This document shows positions 16,042-28,247 of a stretch of DNA of 42,525 nucleotides, one piece after another. The DNA comes from Mycobacteriales bacterium. GTDB lineage: Bacteria > Actinomycetota > Actinomycetes > Mycobacteriales > SCTD01. The notes under the pieces are model-generated. The model did not search any database, was not told the DNA's origin, and was given only the letters and a program-made list of their open reading frames with translations. Location: assembly GCA_040902655.1 (NCBI GenBank), contig JBBDWV010000011.1:1-42525 (forward strand), given 5' to 3'. The translations under genes and the position numbers were made by a program. The first letter of the stretch is position 1; every line of letters starts with the position of its first letter.

Positions 16042-17760
16042 CTAGCTCGTACCGCTGCGTGGCGCGGACGTCGGATCGGGCGCCGACTCCTCGGCCGGGA
16101 CCCGGCCGAGCCGCTCGTAGACGGCCCGGCGCAGCAGCGCGTCGACCTGGGCCTCGGGGGGCACGCCTTTGGAGGCTGTGGTGCGGTCGCGGCCGGTGTT
16201 CTTGCTCTCGTACAGCGCGTCGTCGGCTGCGCGGACCAACGTATCGGCGTCGCCGGCGTGCCCCGGATAGGTGGCGACGCCGGCGCTGGCGGTGATCGGG
16301 ACGATGGAGGGAGCGGCCGCGACGGCCCGGCGGAGCCGCTCCGCGATGCCGAGCGCCTCTTCCGGGCCGCAGCCCGGCAGCACGATCGCGAACTCCTCGC
16401 CGCCGTAGCGGGCGGGGGTGTCGAAGTCACGGCACTCGATGGCCAGCGCCGCCGCGACGTTGCGAAGGACCTCGTCGCCGGCCTGGTGACCGTGATTGTC
16501 GTTGAGCGGCTTGAAGTGGTCGATGTCGATCATCACGAGGCTGACGTGTTCCGCGCTGCGGGTGGCGCGGGCGACCTCGCGCTCCAACGTCGCCTCGAAG
16601 GTGCGCCGATTCGCGATCTTCGTCAGTCCGTCGGTCGCGGCCAGCCGCTGCACCTGCTCCAGCAGCCAGGCATTGCGCAGCGCCAGGGCGGCGTACGACG
16701 CGGAGCGCTCGAGGCCTGACACGACGCGGCGCTGGATGCGGGCTCCGGTCAGCCCGGACTGCTCCAGCACCAGCGCGCCGAGTGAGCGGCCCTCCGCCGA
16801 CAGTGGCACGACGACAAGGTTCTCCGCGCCCGGCAGCAGCGCGGCCAGCCACGGGTCGGTGTCGGCGTCCAGGCTGCGCACCAGCAGCGTCGAGTGGGTG
16901 CTGTGCGCCTCCTCGATGACCGCGCTGCGCCCCGGTCGGCCCGGACGGCGGGCGGTCTGCTCGTCCAGCCCGTACGACGCCAGCACCGGTAGCTGGCCCT
17001 CGGGGCCGGCCAGCACCACGGCCCGGGGGAAGCCGAAGGTCTCGACGACGGAGTCGAGCAGCGACCGGGCGATGTTGCTGCTGTCCTCGGCCCGCTCGAG
17101 CGACTCGGCGAGGTCGGTCAGCGCCTCGAGGTCGCCCCGCCGGCGGCGCAGCTCACGCTCGTTCACGGCGGACAACGCCGAGGTGGAGATGGCGACCAGC
17201 CACAGAACCGCGATGAAGACCGCCAGTTGCTGCACCTGGGGAGGGGCGCCGGGTGCGATCAGACCGGTCGGTGGCAGGACGCCCTCCCGGGCCCCGGGCG
17301 GGATCAGCTGGGCGTTGTAGGAGGCGTAGACCAACAGCGAGTGCCACATCGCCAGCTTCAGCCCGGTGCGGTACGACGCCAACAGCGCGACCGCAGCCAG
17401 GTGGAGCAAGACGAGGTAGCGCACCGGACTGCCGAGGCTGCCCGTGAGGTAGGTCGTCCAGGCCAGCCAGATGCCGTCCACGATCAGCATCGCCGAGAAG
17501 ACCAGCACCTTGCGGGACTGCAACAGCCGCGCAACCCCCTCGGCCAGCGCCACCACGACGGCATAGACCAGCGTGGCGGCGACAGCGGTCTCACGGTACG
17601 GCGCGAGGGACTCAGGGACGACGGCGGCCGCGCACAGCAGCAGCCCGATGGCGGCCAGGCGCAGCAACTGGGTGACACGCAGCCGCTCACCGAGTGGTAC
17701 CGCGTCGGTGCTGCGGCTGGCGGCGCGGGTCGCGCCTGCCGACGCGGGACTGCGGCTCAC
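16042..17760 (-). CDS. Membrane diguanylate cyclase (GGDEF) with GAF-like domain
   Basis: A 572-aa protein. The N-terminal half has about six transmembrane helices (residues about 27-210), followed by a short coiled segment (RELRRRRGDLEALTDLAESLERAE), a GAF-like sensor region (about 250-390), and a C-terminal GGDEF domain (about 405-530). The active-site sequence is GGEEF, with an inhibitory c-di-GMP I-site RDFD exactly five residues before it, plus DGLTKIANRR and DIDHFKPLND. It is thus likely an active, feedback-inhibited cyclase. The start is uncertain: GTG 17760 gives MSRSPASAG without a clear ribosome site. No c-di-GMP phosphodiesterase is in the window. Confidence 0.88.
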   Translation of the reverse strand: MSRSPASAGATRAASRSTDAVPLGERLRVTQLLRLAAIGLLLCAAAVVPESLAPYRETAVAATLVYAVVVALAEGVARLLQSRKVLVFSAMLIVDGIWLAWTTYLTGSLGSPVRYLVLLHLAAVALLASYRTGLKLAMWHSLLVYASYNAQLIPPGAREGVLPPTGLIAPGAPPQVQQLAVFIAVLWLVAISTSALSAVNERELRRRRGDLEALTDLAESLERAEDSSNIARSLLDSVVETFGFPRAVVLAGPEGQLPVLASYGLDEQTARRPGRPGRSAVIEEAHSTHSTLLVRSLDADTDPWLAALLPGAENLVVVPLSAEGRSLGALVLEQSGLTGARIQRRVVSGLERSASYAALALRNAWLLEQVQRLAATDGLTKIANRRTFEATLEREVARATRSAEHVSLVMIDIDHFKPLNDNHGHQAGDEVLRNVAAALAIECRDFDTPARYGGEEFAIVLPGCGPEEALGIAERLRRAVAAAPSIVPITASAGVATYPGHAGDADTLVRAADDALYESKNTGRDRTTASKGVPPEAQVDALLRRAVYERLGRVPAEESAPDPTSAPRSGTS

Positions 17761-18087
17761 GTGGACGGCCCGCGGGGGGATGTGGCGGTCGTGACCGGTG
17801 ATGTCACCGCCTGCTCCTCCCGCTCCTGTCCTGAGCGCCGGTGCCGGCGCCACTCCGTGACCGGGCGTGTCGCAGCCACCGTCACGGCGAAGATGTCGGC
17901 ACACGCGGGGCCCGAGTGGAGTGTTCTGCGCCCAGAGTCGCCGGCCGGCTGCTGCCGACCCGTCCGACTCCCGGGCAGGTCCGAACTCCGTACCCCCGCG
18001 AGAGGCGTCCTCCCCTCCACGATCCGGACCGGCATCGAGGAGCGGCTGTCAGGCGCAGCTGCCGACAATCTCCTGCTGACGACGACA
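17761..18087. other. Intergenic region upstream of the diguanylate cyclase
   Basis: Between the GGDEF gene start and the hairpin downstream of tRNA-Ala. I see no ORF with a ribosome site and domain-like sequence on either strand. It must contain the cyclase promoter, but no clear -35/-10 pair is visible. Confidence 0.4.
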
Positions 18088-18110
18088 GGCCGGCGACATC
18101 GTCACCGGCC
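18088..18110 (-). terminator. Hairpin downstream of tRNA-Ala
   Basis: Arms GGCCGGCGAC and GTCACCGGCC (one G-T wobble) with a 3-nt loop ATC, starting 7 nt after the tRNA-Ala 3' end on the minus strand. There is no U-run, as is common for high-GC actinobacterial terminators. Confidence 0.5.
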
Positions 18111-18116
18111 CATCAG

Positions 18117-18189
18117 TGGAGCCACGGGGACTCGAACCCCGAACCCCCGCCTTGCAAAGGCGGTGCTCTGCCAGTTGAGCTATGGCCCC
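18117..18189 (-). tRNA. tRNA-Ala (anticodon TGC)
   Basis: On the minus strand: GGGGCCA acceptor, D-arm AGCTCAACTGGCAGAGC, anticodon stem CCGCC/GGCGG around CTTTGCAAG with anticodon TGC, T-loop GTTCGAGTC, and discriminator A. It is 73 nt long with no encoded CCA. It is paired with tRNA-Ile(GAT), as in many actinobacteria near gyrA. Confidence 0.95.
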
Positions 18190-18205
18190 GTGCGCAGGCG
18201 TAGGA

Positions 18206-18334
18206 CTAGCGCAGATCCGGCGGTGCCGTCGCCTCGGTCCACAGGTCCTTCTCAGCCTGGCCGGCCTGAACCCGGCGCCGCAGCAGGACGGCCAGCAGCC
18301 CGAACAGGGCAACCAGCAGAACGGGGCGGCGCAT
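18206..18334 (-). CDS. DLW-39 family small protein
   Basis: A 42-aa protein: MRRPVLLVALFGLLAVLLRR, then VQAGQAEKDLWTEATAPPDLR. It has one N-terminal hydrophobic helix and the family-defining DLWTEAT motif. ATG 18334 follows AAGGAGAGCGCC, a strong ribosome site. Its location between tRNA-Ile and tRNA-Ala, downstream of gyrA, is the standard actinobacterial context. Function unknown. Confidence 0.88.
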   Translation of the reverse strand: MRRPVLLVALFGLLAVLLRRRVQAGQAEKDLWTEATAPPDLR

Positions 18335-18364
18335 GGCGCTCTCCTTGGGTGCAGGGGTCCGGGG

Positions 18365-18438
18365 TGGGCCTGGGAGGACTTGAACCTCCGGCCTCATCCT
18401 TATCAGGGATGCGCTCTAACCGTCTGAGCTACAGGCCC
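18365..18438 (-). tRNA. tRNA-Ile (anticodon GAT)
   Basis: On the minus strand: GGGCCTG acceptor, D-arm AGCTCAGACGGTTAGAGC, anticodon loop CTGATAA with GAT, T-loop GTTCAAGTC, and 3' AGGCCC plus discriminator A. It is 74 nt with no encoded CCA. It lies downstream of the DUF3566 gene and upstream of the DLW-39 gene. Confidence 0.95.
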
Positions 18439-18478
18439 GGATGTGCCGCAGGCACGGTGCGCGAGACTACACCACGGC

Positions 18479-19393
18479 TCAGTCGCGCTCCCCGAACGTC
18501 AACTCCAGCCCCCCCGTGAACGAGGCGCACAGGTTGTACAGCAACGCACCCAACGTCGCGAGCAGGGTGAGCAGCACGACGTTGGCAGCGGCCAGGACCG
18601 CTGCGGTGCCGACGACCCGGCCGGCCGTCAGCAACGGCTCGATCGCGGCCGTGGTGCCGGTGACCTCGGCGAAAAGCTGGTTGAGCGATTCCGTCACGCC
18701 GAGCGAATCGATGACCGCATACAGGGCCGCCGCCGCGACGACCAGCGCAATGCCCAGGAAGACCGATCCGACGAGCGAGAGCACGAACACCGACCACGGG
18801 TCGATCCGCTTGAGCGTCAGGCGCGCGCGGCGGGGCCGCGCTGCTGGTCGCGTCGCCGAGGTCGGCCGGCCCTCACCACGTGAAACGGACCGCGGCGGTG
18901 CGCCCGCTGGCGGGGCCAGCCGACGCGGCACACCAGGTACGGCGGGCGCGGCCGGCGGCGTAGGCGGAGGGACCCGAGGACTGGCTGCAACGACAGGCAG
19001 CACCGTCGTCGGTGACGTCGCGGCAGATCCGCTCTCAGGGGCTCGCTCCCCCGCACCGGGACGCGGCGCCTCGAGGATCCCCGGGCGCAGTCCCCCGCCA
19101 CGCGCTACGGCGGCCTCCGGCTCCCGGGATACCTGCGGGTCGGTGCCGTGATCGGAGACGGCCCGGTCCCCGGTCCCGATCGGGCCGGGCGGGGCCGGTG
19201 CCGCTGACTGCGGTCCGGGCGGCTGCCCGGCGGACCGCTCCACGGACGGCTGCCCCGTCGACGACTGCCCCACGGAGGGGTCCGCAACCGGCGTGGCCGA
19301 CGCGGACGGCGTTCGGGCGGCCAGCGGGTCGCCGCCCTCCTGCGGGTCGACCTCCGCCGGCGCGCCTGTGTCGGTTCCGCGTGGCGTCGTCAT
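18479..19393 (-). CDS. DUF3566 transmembrane protein
   Basis: A 304-aa protein. The first about 185 residues are low-complexity Pro/Ala/Ser/Thr sequence, probably cytoplasmic and disordered. The C-terminal DUF3566 domain (about 190-304) starts [20 protein letters not shown] and has two transmembrane helices with a loop containing [10 protein letters not shown]. It is equivalent to Rv0007 next to gyrA in M. tuberculosis. ATG overlaps the gyrA stop by 4 nt. A rare-codon run (GTT TCA CGT GGT, VSRG) coincides with a half-parS site at 18873-18886. Confidence 0.9.
   Translation of the reverse strand: MTTPRGTDTGAPAEVDPQEGGDPLAARTPSASATPVADPSVGQSSTGQPSVERSAGQPPGPQSAAPAPPGPIGTGDRAVSDHGTDPQVSREPEAAVARGGGLRPGILEAPRPGAGERAPESGSAATSPTTVLPVVAASPRVPPPTPPAAPAVPGVPRRLAPPAGAPPRSVSRGEGRPTSATRPAARPRRARLTLKRIDPWSVFVLSLVGSVFLGIALVVAAAALYAVIDSLGVTESLNQLFAEVTGTTAAIEPLLTAGRVVGTAAVLAAANVVLLTLLATLGALLYNLCASFTGGLELTFGERD
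18873..18886 (-). promoter_or_regulatory. Half-parS-like site inside the DUF3566 gene
   Basis: On the minus strand GTTTCACGTGGTGA: the first ten bases match one side and the centre of parS (GTTTCACGTGAAAC), and the other side diverges. The same 13-mer GTTTCACGTGGTG recurs at 20039-20052. Confidence 0.35.
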
Positions 19394-22068
19394 GCCTGCT
19401 CCCCCTCGTCCGGCGCACTGTCGTCGGGCTCCTGCGCAGGCAGCCCGACATGAGTCGTCCGCGCGCCCTCGGTCGTGATACCCGCCTCGGCCGAGGAGCT
19501 CTCTGCGCCGCCGCCATCAGTCGTCGCGGTACCGCCACCCCCGTCGGTGTCCGGACCGTCCGCATCCTGCGGCTCGGTGACCGTATCCGCAGCCGCCTCG
19601 CCGTTGTGGGCCACGGCGACGACCGCCGTCCCGGTGTCGAGGGTCACCAGCTTGACGCCGCCGGTCGGCCGGGACAGGTAGCGCAGCGGCTGCACCGACA
19701 TCCGGATGACGACGCCGGCGCTGGTGATGCAGAAGATCTCGTCGGCGTCCTGGACGATGAGCGCCCCGACCAGCTGGCCGCGCTTCTCCTCGATCCGGGC
19801 CGTGAGCACGCCCTGCCCGCCGCGGCCCTGCCGCTTGTACTCCGCCAACCGGGTGCGCTTGCCGAACCCGCCGTCGGTGACGACGAGCAGCGCGTCATCG
19901 GTCTCGTCGCTCCCCGGCCGGACCGCCTGCATGGCCAACAGCTCGTCGCCCTCACGCAGCCGGATGCCCATCACCCCCGAGGTCGCGCGACCCATCGGAC
20001 GCAGCGCCTCGTCGTCGGCCTGGAAGCGGATCGACTGCGCACCACGTGAAACCAACAACAGGTCGTCCTCGGCGCTGATCAGTGCGGCCGCGATCAGTTC
20101 GTCGTCCTCGCGCAGGTTGATCGCGATCAGCCCGCTGGAACGGCCGTTGTCGTACTCCGTGAGCCGGGTCTTCTTCACCAGACCCTTGCGGGTGGCGAGC
20201 ACCAGGTACGGCGCCACGGTGTAGTCGCGCAGCGCGATGACCTGCGCGATCTTCTCCTCCGGCTGGAAGGCCAGGATGTTCGCGACGTGCTGGCCCCGGG
20301 CGTTCCGGTTGGCCTCGGGCAGCTCGTGCGCCTTGGCCCGGTAGACCCGGCCCTGATCGGTGAAGAAGAGCAGCCAGTGGTGCGTCGTCGTCACGAAGAA
20401 CCGCTCGACGATGTCGTCCTGCTTGAGGGCCGCACCCTGCACGCCCCGTCCTCCTCGACGCTGGGAGCGGTAGAGGTCGGTCTTGGTCCGCTTCGCGTAG
20501 CCGCCGCGGGTGACGGTCACCACCACGTCTTCCTGCGCGATGAGATCCTCGGCACTCATGTCGCCCTCGAACGCGATGATCCGGGTGCGGCGCTCGTCGC
20601 CGTACCGGTCGACGATCTCGCCCAGCTCCTCCCCGATGATCCGGCGCTGCCGACCGGGATCGGTCAGGATCGCCTGCAGGTCGGCGATCTCCCGCTCCTT
20701 CTCGGCCAGCTCGTCCAGGATGCGCTGGCGCTCGAGGGCCGCCAGCCGGCGCAGCTGCATGTCCAGGATCGCGACGGCCTGGATCTCGTCGATGTCCAGC
20801 AGCTCCATCAGGCCGCTGCGGGCGGCCTCGGCGCTCGCACTGTTGCGGATCAGCGTGATGACGTCGTCCAGCCGGTCCAGCGCCTTGCCGAGCGCACGCA
20901 GGATGTGCGCCCGCTCCTCGGCGCGGCGCAACTGGAACCGGGTGCGCCGGACGATGACGTCGACCTGGTGGGCGACGTAGTACTCGACGAACTGGTCCAG
21001 CCGCAGCGTGCGCGGGACGCCGTCGACGATCGCCAGCATGTTGCAGCCGAAGGTGTACTGCAGCTGGGTGTGCTTGTAGAGGTTGTTCAGGACGACCTTG
21101 GCGACCGCGTCTCTCTTGAGCACGATGACCAGCCGCTGCCCCAGCCGCTGCGAGCCCTCGTCACGGACGTCGGCGATGCCGCCGATCTTGCCGTCGCGGA
21201 CCAGGTCGGCGATCGATTCGGCCAGGTTGTCCGGATTCACCTGGTACGGCAGCTCGCTGACGACCAGGATGGTGCGGCCCTTGGCGTCCTCGTCGACCTC
21301 GACGACCGCCCGCATCCGCACCGAGCCGCGGCCGGTCCGGTAGGCCTCCTCGATGCCGCTGCGGCCGACGATCAGTCCGCCGGTCGGGAAGTCCGGCCCC
21401 TGGACGCGGGCCAGCAGCGCGTCGAGCAACTCCTCCGAGGTCGCCTGCGGGCTCTCCAGGTACCACTGCACCCCCGCCGCCACCTCGCGCAGGTTGTGCG
21501 GCGGAATGTTGGTGGCCATGCCGACCGCGATGCCGGAGCTGCCGTTGACCAGCAGGTTCGGGATCCGGCTGGGCAGGATCGTGGGCTCCTGTGAGCGCCC
21601 GTCGTAGTTCGGTGCGAAGTCGACCGTCTCCTGGTCGATCTCGCGGAGCATCTCCATCGCCAGCGGCGCGAGCCGGCACTCGGTGTACCTCATCGCGGCT
21701 GCCGGGTCGTTGCCGGGCGACCCGAAGTTGCCGTTGCCGTCGACCAGCGGGTAGCGCAGCGACCACGGCTGGGCGAGCCGCACGAGGGTGTCGTAGATGG
21801 CGCTGTCGCCATGCGGGTGGTAGTTGCCCATCACGTCGCCGACGACGCGGGCGCACTTGAAGTAGCCGCGATCCGGGCGGTAGCCGCCGTCGTACATCGC
21901 GTAGAGGACCCGGCGGTGCACCGGCTTGAGGCCGTCCCGCACCTCCGGCAGCGCGCGGCCGACGATGACCGACATCGCGTAGTCGAGGTAGGACCGCTGC
22001 ATCTCGACTTCGATGCCGACCGGCTCGACCCGGTCGCCCGGCGGCGGCGGGGGGAGGACGTCGACCAC
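19390..22068 (-). CDS. gyrA: GyrA: DNA gyrase subunit A
   Basis: An 892-aa type II topoisomerase breakage-reunion subunit. Catalytic Y128 lies in [11 protein letters not shown]. The quinolone region reads [10 protein letters not shown] (S89 and D93 at the positions that change in resistant strains, so wild-type-like). The C-terminal beta-pinwheel contains the GyrA box QRRGGRG. The last about 70 residues are an acidic, Gly/Thr-rich tail. GTG start ([17 protein letters not shown]). It is separated from gyrB by 83 bp carrying a parS-like palindrome, and overlaps the DUF3566 gene. Confidence 0.98.
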   Translation of the reverse strand: MVDVLPPPPPGDRVEPVGIEVEMQRSYLDYAMSVIVGRALPEVRDGLKPVHRRVLYAMYDGGYRPDRGYFKCARVVGDVMGNYHPHGDSAIYDTLVRLAQPWSLRYPLVDGNGNFGSPGNDPAAAMRYTECRLAPLAMEMLREIDQETVDFAPNYDGRSQEPTILPSRIPNLLVNGSSGIAVGMATNIPPHNLREVAAGVQWYLESPQATSEELLDALLARVQGPDFPTGGLIVGRSGIEEAYRTGRGSVRMRAVVEVDEDAKGRTILVVSELPYQVNPDNLAESIADLVRDGKIGGIADVRDEGSQRLGQRLVIVLKRDAVAKVVLNNLYKHTQLQYTFGCNMLAIVDGVPRTLRLDQFVEYYVAHQVDVIVRRTRFQLRRAEERAHILRALGKALDRLDDVITLIRNSASAEAARSGLMELLDIDEIQAVAILDMQLRRLAALERQRILDELAEKEREIADLQAILTDPGRQRRIIGEELGEIVDRYGDERRTRIIAFEGDMSAEDLIAQEDVVVTVTRGGYAKRTKTDLYRSQRRGGRGVQGAALKQDDIVERFFVTTTHHWLLFFTDQGRVYRAKAHELPEANRNARGQHVANILAFQPEEKIAQVIALRDYTVAPYLVLATRKGLVKKTRLTEYDNGRSSGLIAINLREDDELIAAALISAEDDLLLVSRGAQSIRFQADDEALRPMGRATSGVMGIRLREGDELLAMQAVRPGSDETDDALLVVTDGGFGKRTRLAEYKRQGRGGQGVLTARIEEKRGQLVGALIVQDADEIFCITSAGVVIRMSVQPLRYLSRPTGGVKLVTLDTGTAVVAVAHNGEAAADTVTEPQDADGPDTDGGGGTATTDGGGAESSSAEAGITTEGARTTHVGLPAQEPDDSAPDEGEQA
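20039..20052 (-). promoter_or_regulatory. Half-parS-like site inside gyrA
   Basis: On the minus strand GTTTCACGTGGTGC, written with the codons GTT TCA CGT GGT in [11 protein letters not shown]-ending codons of this kind are uncommon in the surrounding genes. It shares 13 bases with the site in the DUF3566 gene. Confidence 0.35.
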
Positions 22069-22091
22069 AGCAGGTCCCTTCGTTCAGCGGT

Positions 22092-22109
22092 CCGTTCCAC
22101 GTGGAACGG
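22092..22109. promoter_or_regulatory. parS-like palindrome between gyrB and gyrA
   Basis: CCGTTCCACGTGGAACGG is a perfect 18-bp palindrome. Its core GTTCCACGTGGAAC differs from the bacterial parS consensus GTTTCACGTGAAAC at one symmetric pair. It is intergenic (22069-22151), and parA/parB are encoded about 12 kb away. It could instead be a gyrA operator, since it is 24 bp upstream of the gyrA start. Confidence 0.6.
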
Positions 22110-22151
22110 GTGGAGCAGGACAGCGGCGGCTCCCGGAAGGAACCGGCCGGT

Positions 22152-24910
<2,759 letters not shown>

Positions 24911-24921
<11 letters not shown>

Positions 24922-26065
24922 GGGTGACCACCCCCTCGTGCACGTCGTAGCGCGAGCCGGCCAGCGATTCGGGCACGTCGGCCGGCACGGCCGCCGTCAC
25001 CAGCAGCTGGTCGGCTCCGGCGACCAGCTCCGCCAGCCGGCCGCGTCGGCCCTCGTCCAGCTCGGCGAAGACGTCGTCCAGGACGAGCACCGGCTCGCCT
25101 CCGTCGGCCCGCAGCAGGTCGTACGACGCCAGTCGCAGCGCCAGCGCGTACGACCAGGACTCGCCGTGCGAGGCGTAGCCCTTCACCGGCAGGCCGGACA
25201 GGCCCAGCAGCAGCTCGTCGCGGTGCGGGCCGACCAGCGACACCCCCCGCTCGATCTCCTGAGGGCGGACCCGGGCCAGTTCCGACAGCAGCGCCGCGGC
25301 CAGCAGCTCCCGGTCACGCGAGGGTTCGCCGTTGTCCTGCGGCAGAGCCGCACCGAGTGAGGACCGGTAGTCCAGCGTCGTCCCGCCGCGCTCCCCCGTT
25401 GCTCTGCCGGCCACCGCGCCATAGGCCTCCAGCACCCGTGGGCCCAGCGCCGCGACCAGGCCGAGCCGGGCGGACAGCAGCTCGGCCCCCACCCGGGCCA
25501 GGTGCGCATCCCAGACGTCCAGCGTGCGCATGTCGCCACCGCCCGACCGCCGGGCCAGGAACGCCGTCTTCAGCAGGGCGTTGCGCTGCTTGAGCACCCG
25601 GTCGTAGTCGGCGCGGATGCCGGCGTAGCGAGGAGCCGTGGACACCAGCAGGTCGTCGAGGAAGCGCCGGCGCTCGGCCGGGTCCCCACGCACCAGCGCC
25701 AGGTCCTCCGGCGCGAACAGCACCGTGCGCAGGATGCCGAGCACCTCACGTGCCCGCGGTACCGGCCCGCGGTTCACCCGCGCCCGGTTCGTCTTGCCCG
25801 GGTTGACCTCCAGCTCGACCAGAGTGCTGCGATCGTCCCGCTCCACCCGGGCCCGCACCACCGCCCGCTCCGCCCCGGCCCGCACCAGCGGCGCGTCGGC
25901 CGCGACCCGGTGGGACGCCAGCGTCGCGACGTAGCCCAGTGCCTCGACCAGGTTGGTCTTGCCCTGCCCGTTGGCCCCGATCAGCGCGGTGGACCCGGCA
26001 GCGAGCTCCAGCTCGAGTGTGGACCAGGAGCGGAAGTCGGCCAGCGAGAGGTGGCTGACGTACAC
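24911..26065 (-). CDS. recF: RecF: recombination and replication-repair ATPase
   Basis: A 384-aa SMC-like ATPase that helps load RecA at gaps through RecFOR. Walker A is [14 protein letters not shown] (about 33-46). Other motifs are [36 protein letters not shown], the signature-like [17 protein letters not shown], and Walker [18 protein letters not shown] start 3 nt after the gnd stop. Confidence 0.96.
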
Positions 26066-26068
26066 GCC

Positions 26069-27016
26069 TCAGACGTCCGGAGGTGCGACCGGGCCGTCGG
26101 CTCCCGGGCTGTCGGCGCCCTTCTCGACCGAACCTGCCGCCGCCGTGACGGCGTGGCCGCCGAACTGATTGCGCAGTGCGGCGATCATCTTCATGGCCGG
26201 TGAGTCATCCTGTCGTGATCCGAAGCGCGCGTACAGCGCCGCCGTGATGACCGGTAGCGGCACGGCGTGCTCCACCGCCGCCTCCACCGTCCACCGGCCC
26301 TCTCCGGAGTCCTGCGCGTAGCCCCGCAGAGCCGACAGGTCGTCGTCCTCGCGCAGTGCATTGACCATCAGGTCGAGCAGCCAGGACCGGATCACCGTCC
26401 CCTGCTGCCAACTGGCGACGACCGCCGGCACGTCGGTGATCACGTCGGTGGCCCGCATCAGCTCCCAGCCCTCTGCGTAGGCCTGCATCAGGCCGTACTC
26501 GATGCCGTTGTGGACCATCTTGGCGAAGTGGCCGGCACCGACCCTACCGGCGTGCACGAAGCCCGCGTCCCCCGCGGGCTTCAGGACATCGAAGAACGGC
26601 TGGACCTTCGCCACGTCGTCGTCCTCGCCGCCGCACATCAGCGCGTAGCCCTCGGTGAGCCCCCACACGCCACCGCTCACGCCGCAGTCGACGAACCCGA
26701 TGCCCTTCGGCGCGAGATCGGCAGCGTGCCGCTGATCGTCGGTGTAGCGCGAGTTCCCGCCGTCGACGATCACGTCGCCGGGCTCCAGCAAGCGTTCCAG
26801 CGCCTCGATCGTGTCATGCGTGGGCGCGCCGGCCGGGACCATCGCCCACACCACCCGCGGCGGCTCGAGCCGGGCAACCAGGGCCTCCAGGCTGTCCACC
26901 GTGCGCCCGCTGTCCGGGGACCGGTCGTAGCCCACGACCTGATGTCCGCCGCGGCGCAGCCGCTCGGCCATGTTGCCGCCCATCTTGCCCAGTCCGATCA
27001 GGCCCAGCGTTGCCAT
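26069..27016 (-). CDS. gnd: Gnd: 6-phosphogluconate dehydrogenase (decarboxylating), short form
   Basis: A 315-aa oxidoreductase producing ribulose 5-phosphate and NAD(P)H. N-terminal Rossmann motif GLIGLGKMGGNMAERL; IVDGGNSRY; substrate motif FVDCGVSGGVWGLTEGYALM; catalytic KMVHNGIEYGLMQAYAEGW. It belongs to the short (about 300 aa) GndA/YqeC-type family. The insertion between dnaN and recF is a classical actinobacterial arrangement. ATG with an AAGGAG ribosome site. Confidence 0.95.
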   Translation of the reverse strand: MATLGLIGLGKMGGNMAERLRRGGHQVVGYDRSPDSGRTVDSLEALVARLEPPRVVWAMVPAGAPTHDTIEALERLLEPGDVIVDGGNSRYTDDQRHAADLAPKGIGFVDCGVSGGVWGLTEGYALMCGGEDDDVAKVQPFFDVLKPAGDAGFVHAGRVGAGHFAKMVHNGIEYGLMQAYAEGWELMRATDVITDVPAVVASWQQGTVIRSWLLDLMVNALREDDDLSALRGYAQDSGEGRWTVEAAVEHAVPLPVITAALYARFGSRQDDSPAMKMIAALRNQFGGHAVTAAAGSVEKGADSPGADGPVAPPDV

Positions 27017-27071
27017 GGCTCTCCTTGACGTCGACGTGCTGTCGTCCCCGGCCGCTGGCCCTACCCGCGTC

Positions 27072-28247
27072 TCAGCCCGACAGGCGCACCGGCATCAGCA
27101 GGTAGCGGTACTCCGCCGGGGTGCCGGACGTGGCGTCGGCCTCGCGCTTGCCGGTGAGCACCGCCGGGCGGGTCGGGCCGGTGAAGGACAGCGTCGTGGT
27201 GTCGCTGTCCACTGCACCGAGCCCGTCCAGCAGGTACTGAGGATTGAAGGCGATCGAGAAGGGCTCGCCGTCAGGGGTGCCCGCTCCGGTGCTCTCCCAG
27301 GAGCACTCGAGCTGCTCGGAGGCCTGCGCATCGTCGGCGCCACCGGCCTCGAGCACGACACCGTCGGCCGAGAAGCCCAACCGCACCGGGGCGTTCCGGG
27401 CGGCGACCAGGGCGACGCGCTTGACGGCCTCGGCGAACGGCGCCGTCGCCACCTCGGCCACCGCGGTGCTCTCGCTCGGCAACAGCGAACGGTACTTGGG
27501 GAACTCTCCCTCCAGCAGCCGTGACGTCGTACGGCGCCCCGCTCCCTCGAAGCCGATCATCCCCTCGGCGCCGGACCCTCCCGAGGGGGAGAGTGCGAGG
27601 GTGACCTCAGGCCCGGCGGTGAGGGCGCGCGCCGTCTCCGACAGCGTGCGCGCCGGCACCAGCGCGGTGCGTGAGACGTCGGTGTCCACCGGCCGCCAGG
27701 GCAGCGTCCGGACGGCCAGCCGGTACCGGTCGGTGGCCGCCAGGGTCAGCGTGTCCTGCTCGATCTCGAAGCGCACCCCGGTCAGGACCGGAAGCGTGTC
27801 GTCCCGCCCAGCGGCCAGCGCGACCTGCGCCACTGCCGCCGCGAAGACGTCCGAGCCAAGCGTGCCCGCAGTCCCGGGCATCGCCGGCAACGTCGGGTAG
27901 TCCTCGACGGGCAGGGTCGGCAGAGTGAACCGGGCGGGCCCGCAGGTCAGCACCACCCGGCTGCCCTGGACCTCGAGGTCCACCGGCTGCGCGGGCAGCG
28001 AACGGACGATGTCGGCCAACAGCCGCCCCGGCACCAGCACCCGACCGGGCTCGTCCGCGGAGGCCTCCAGCCGCACCCGGGAGCTGACCTCGTAGTCGAA
28101 GCCCGAGATCTCCAGGGCGCCGTCAGGGCCCGCGGTGACCTCGAGCAGCAGGCCGAGCAGGACCTGCATCGGCGGCCGGGCCGGCAGTGAGCGGGCGGTC
28201 CAGACCACCGCGTCGGCGAGAGCATCACGCTCAACTCTCAGCTCCAT
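27072..28247 (-). CDS. dnaN: DnaN: DNA polymerase III beta sliding clamp
   Basis: A 391-aa clamp subunit with three clamp domains. N-terminus MELRVERDALADAVVWTARSL; middle region VALAAGRDDTLPVLTGVRFE; C-terminus ending EYRYLLMPVRLSG, the conserved clamp end. ATG 28247 is chosen because MELRVERD is the family start; an in-frame GTG further upstream would extend into oriC. First gene left of oriC. Confidence 0.97.
   Translation of the reverse strand: MELRVERDALADAVVWTARSLPARPPMQVLLGLLLEVTAGPDGALEISGFDYEVSSRVRLEASADEPGRVLVPGRLLADIVRSLPAQPVDLEVQGSRVVLTCGPARFTLPTLPVEDYPTLPAMPGTAGTLGSDVFAAAVAQVALAAGRDDTLPVLTGVRFEIEQDTLTLAATDRYRLAVRTLPWRPVDTDVSRTALVPARTLSETARALTAGPEVTLALSPSGGSGAEGMIGFEGAGRRTTSRLLEGEFPKYRSLLPSESTAVAEVATAPFAEAVKRVALVAARNAPVRLGFSADGVVLEAGGADDAQASEQLECSWESTGAGTPDGEPFSIAFNPQYLLDGLGAVDSDTTTLSFTGPTRPAVLTGKREADATSGTPAEYRYLLMPVRLSG

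Noticed and set aside
20287-21594. A 435-codon plus-strand frame opposite gyrA
   Set aside because: An antisense shadow of a high-GC gene with no domain; gyrA on the minus strand is certain.
25743-25760. CACGTG cores elsewhere (for example about 15780, 17757, 25747, 29790, 40970)
   Set aside because: Only the six-base core is present, without parS flanks on either side.
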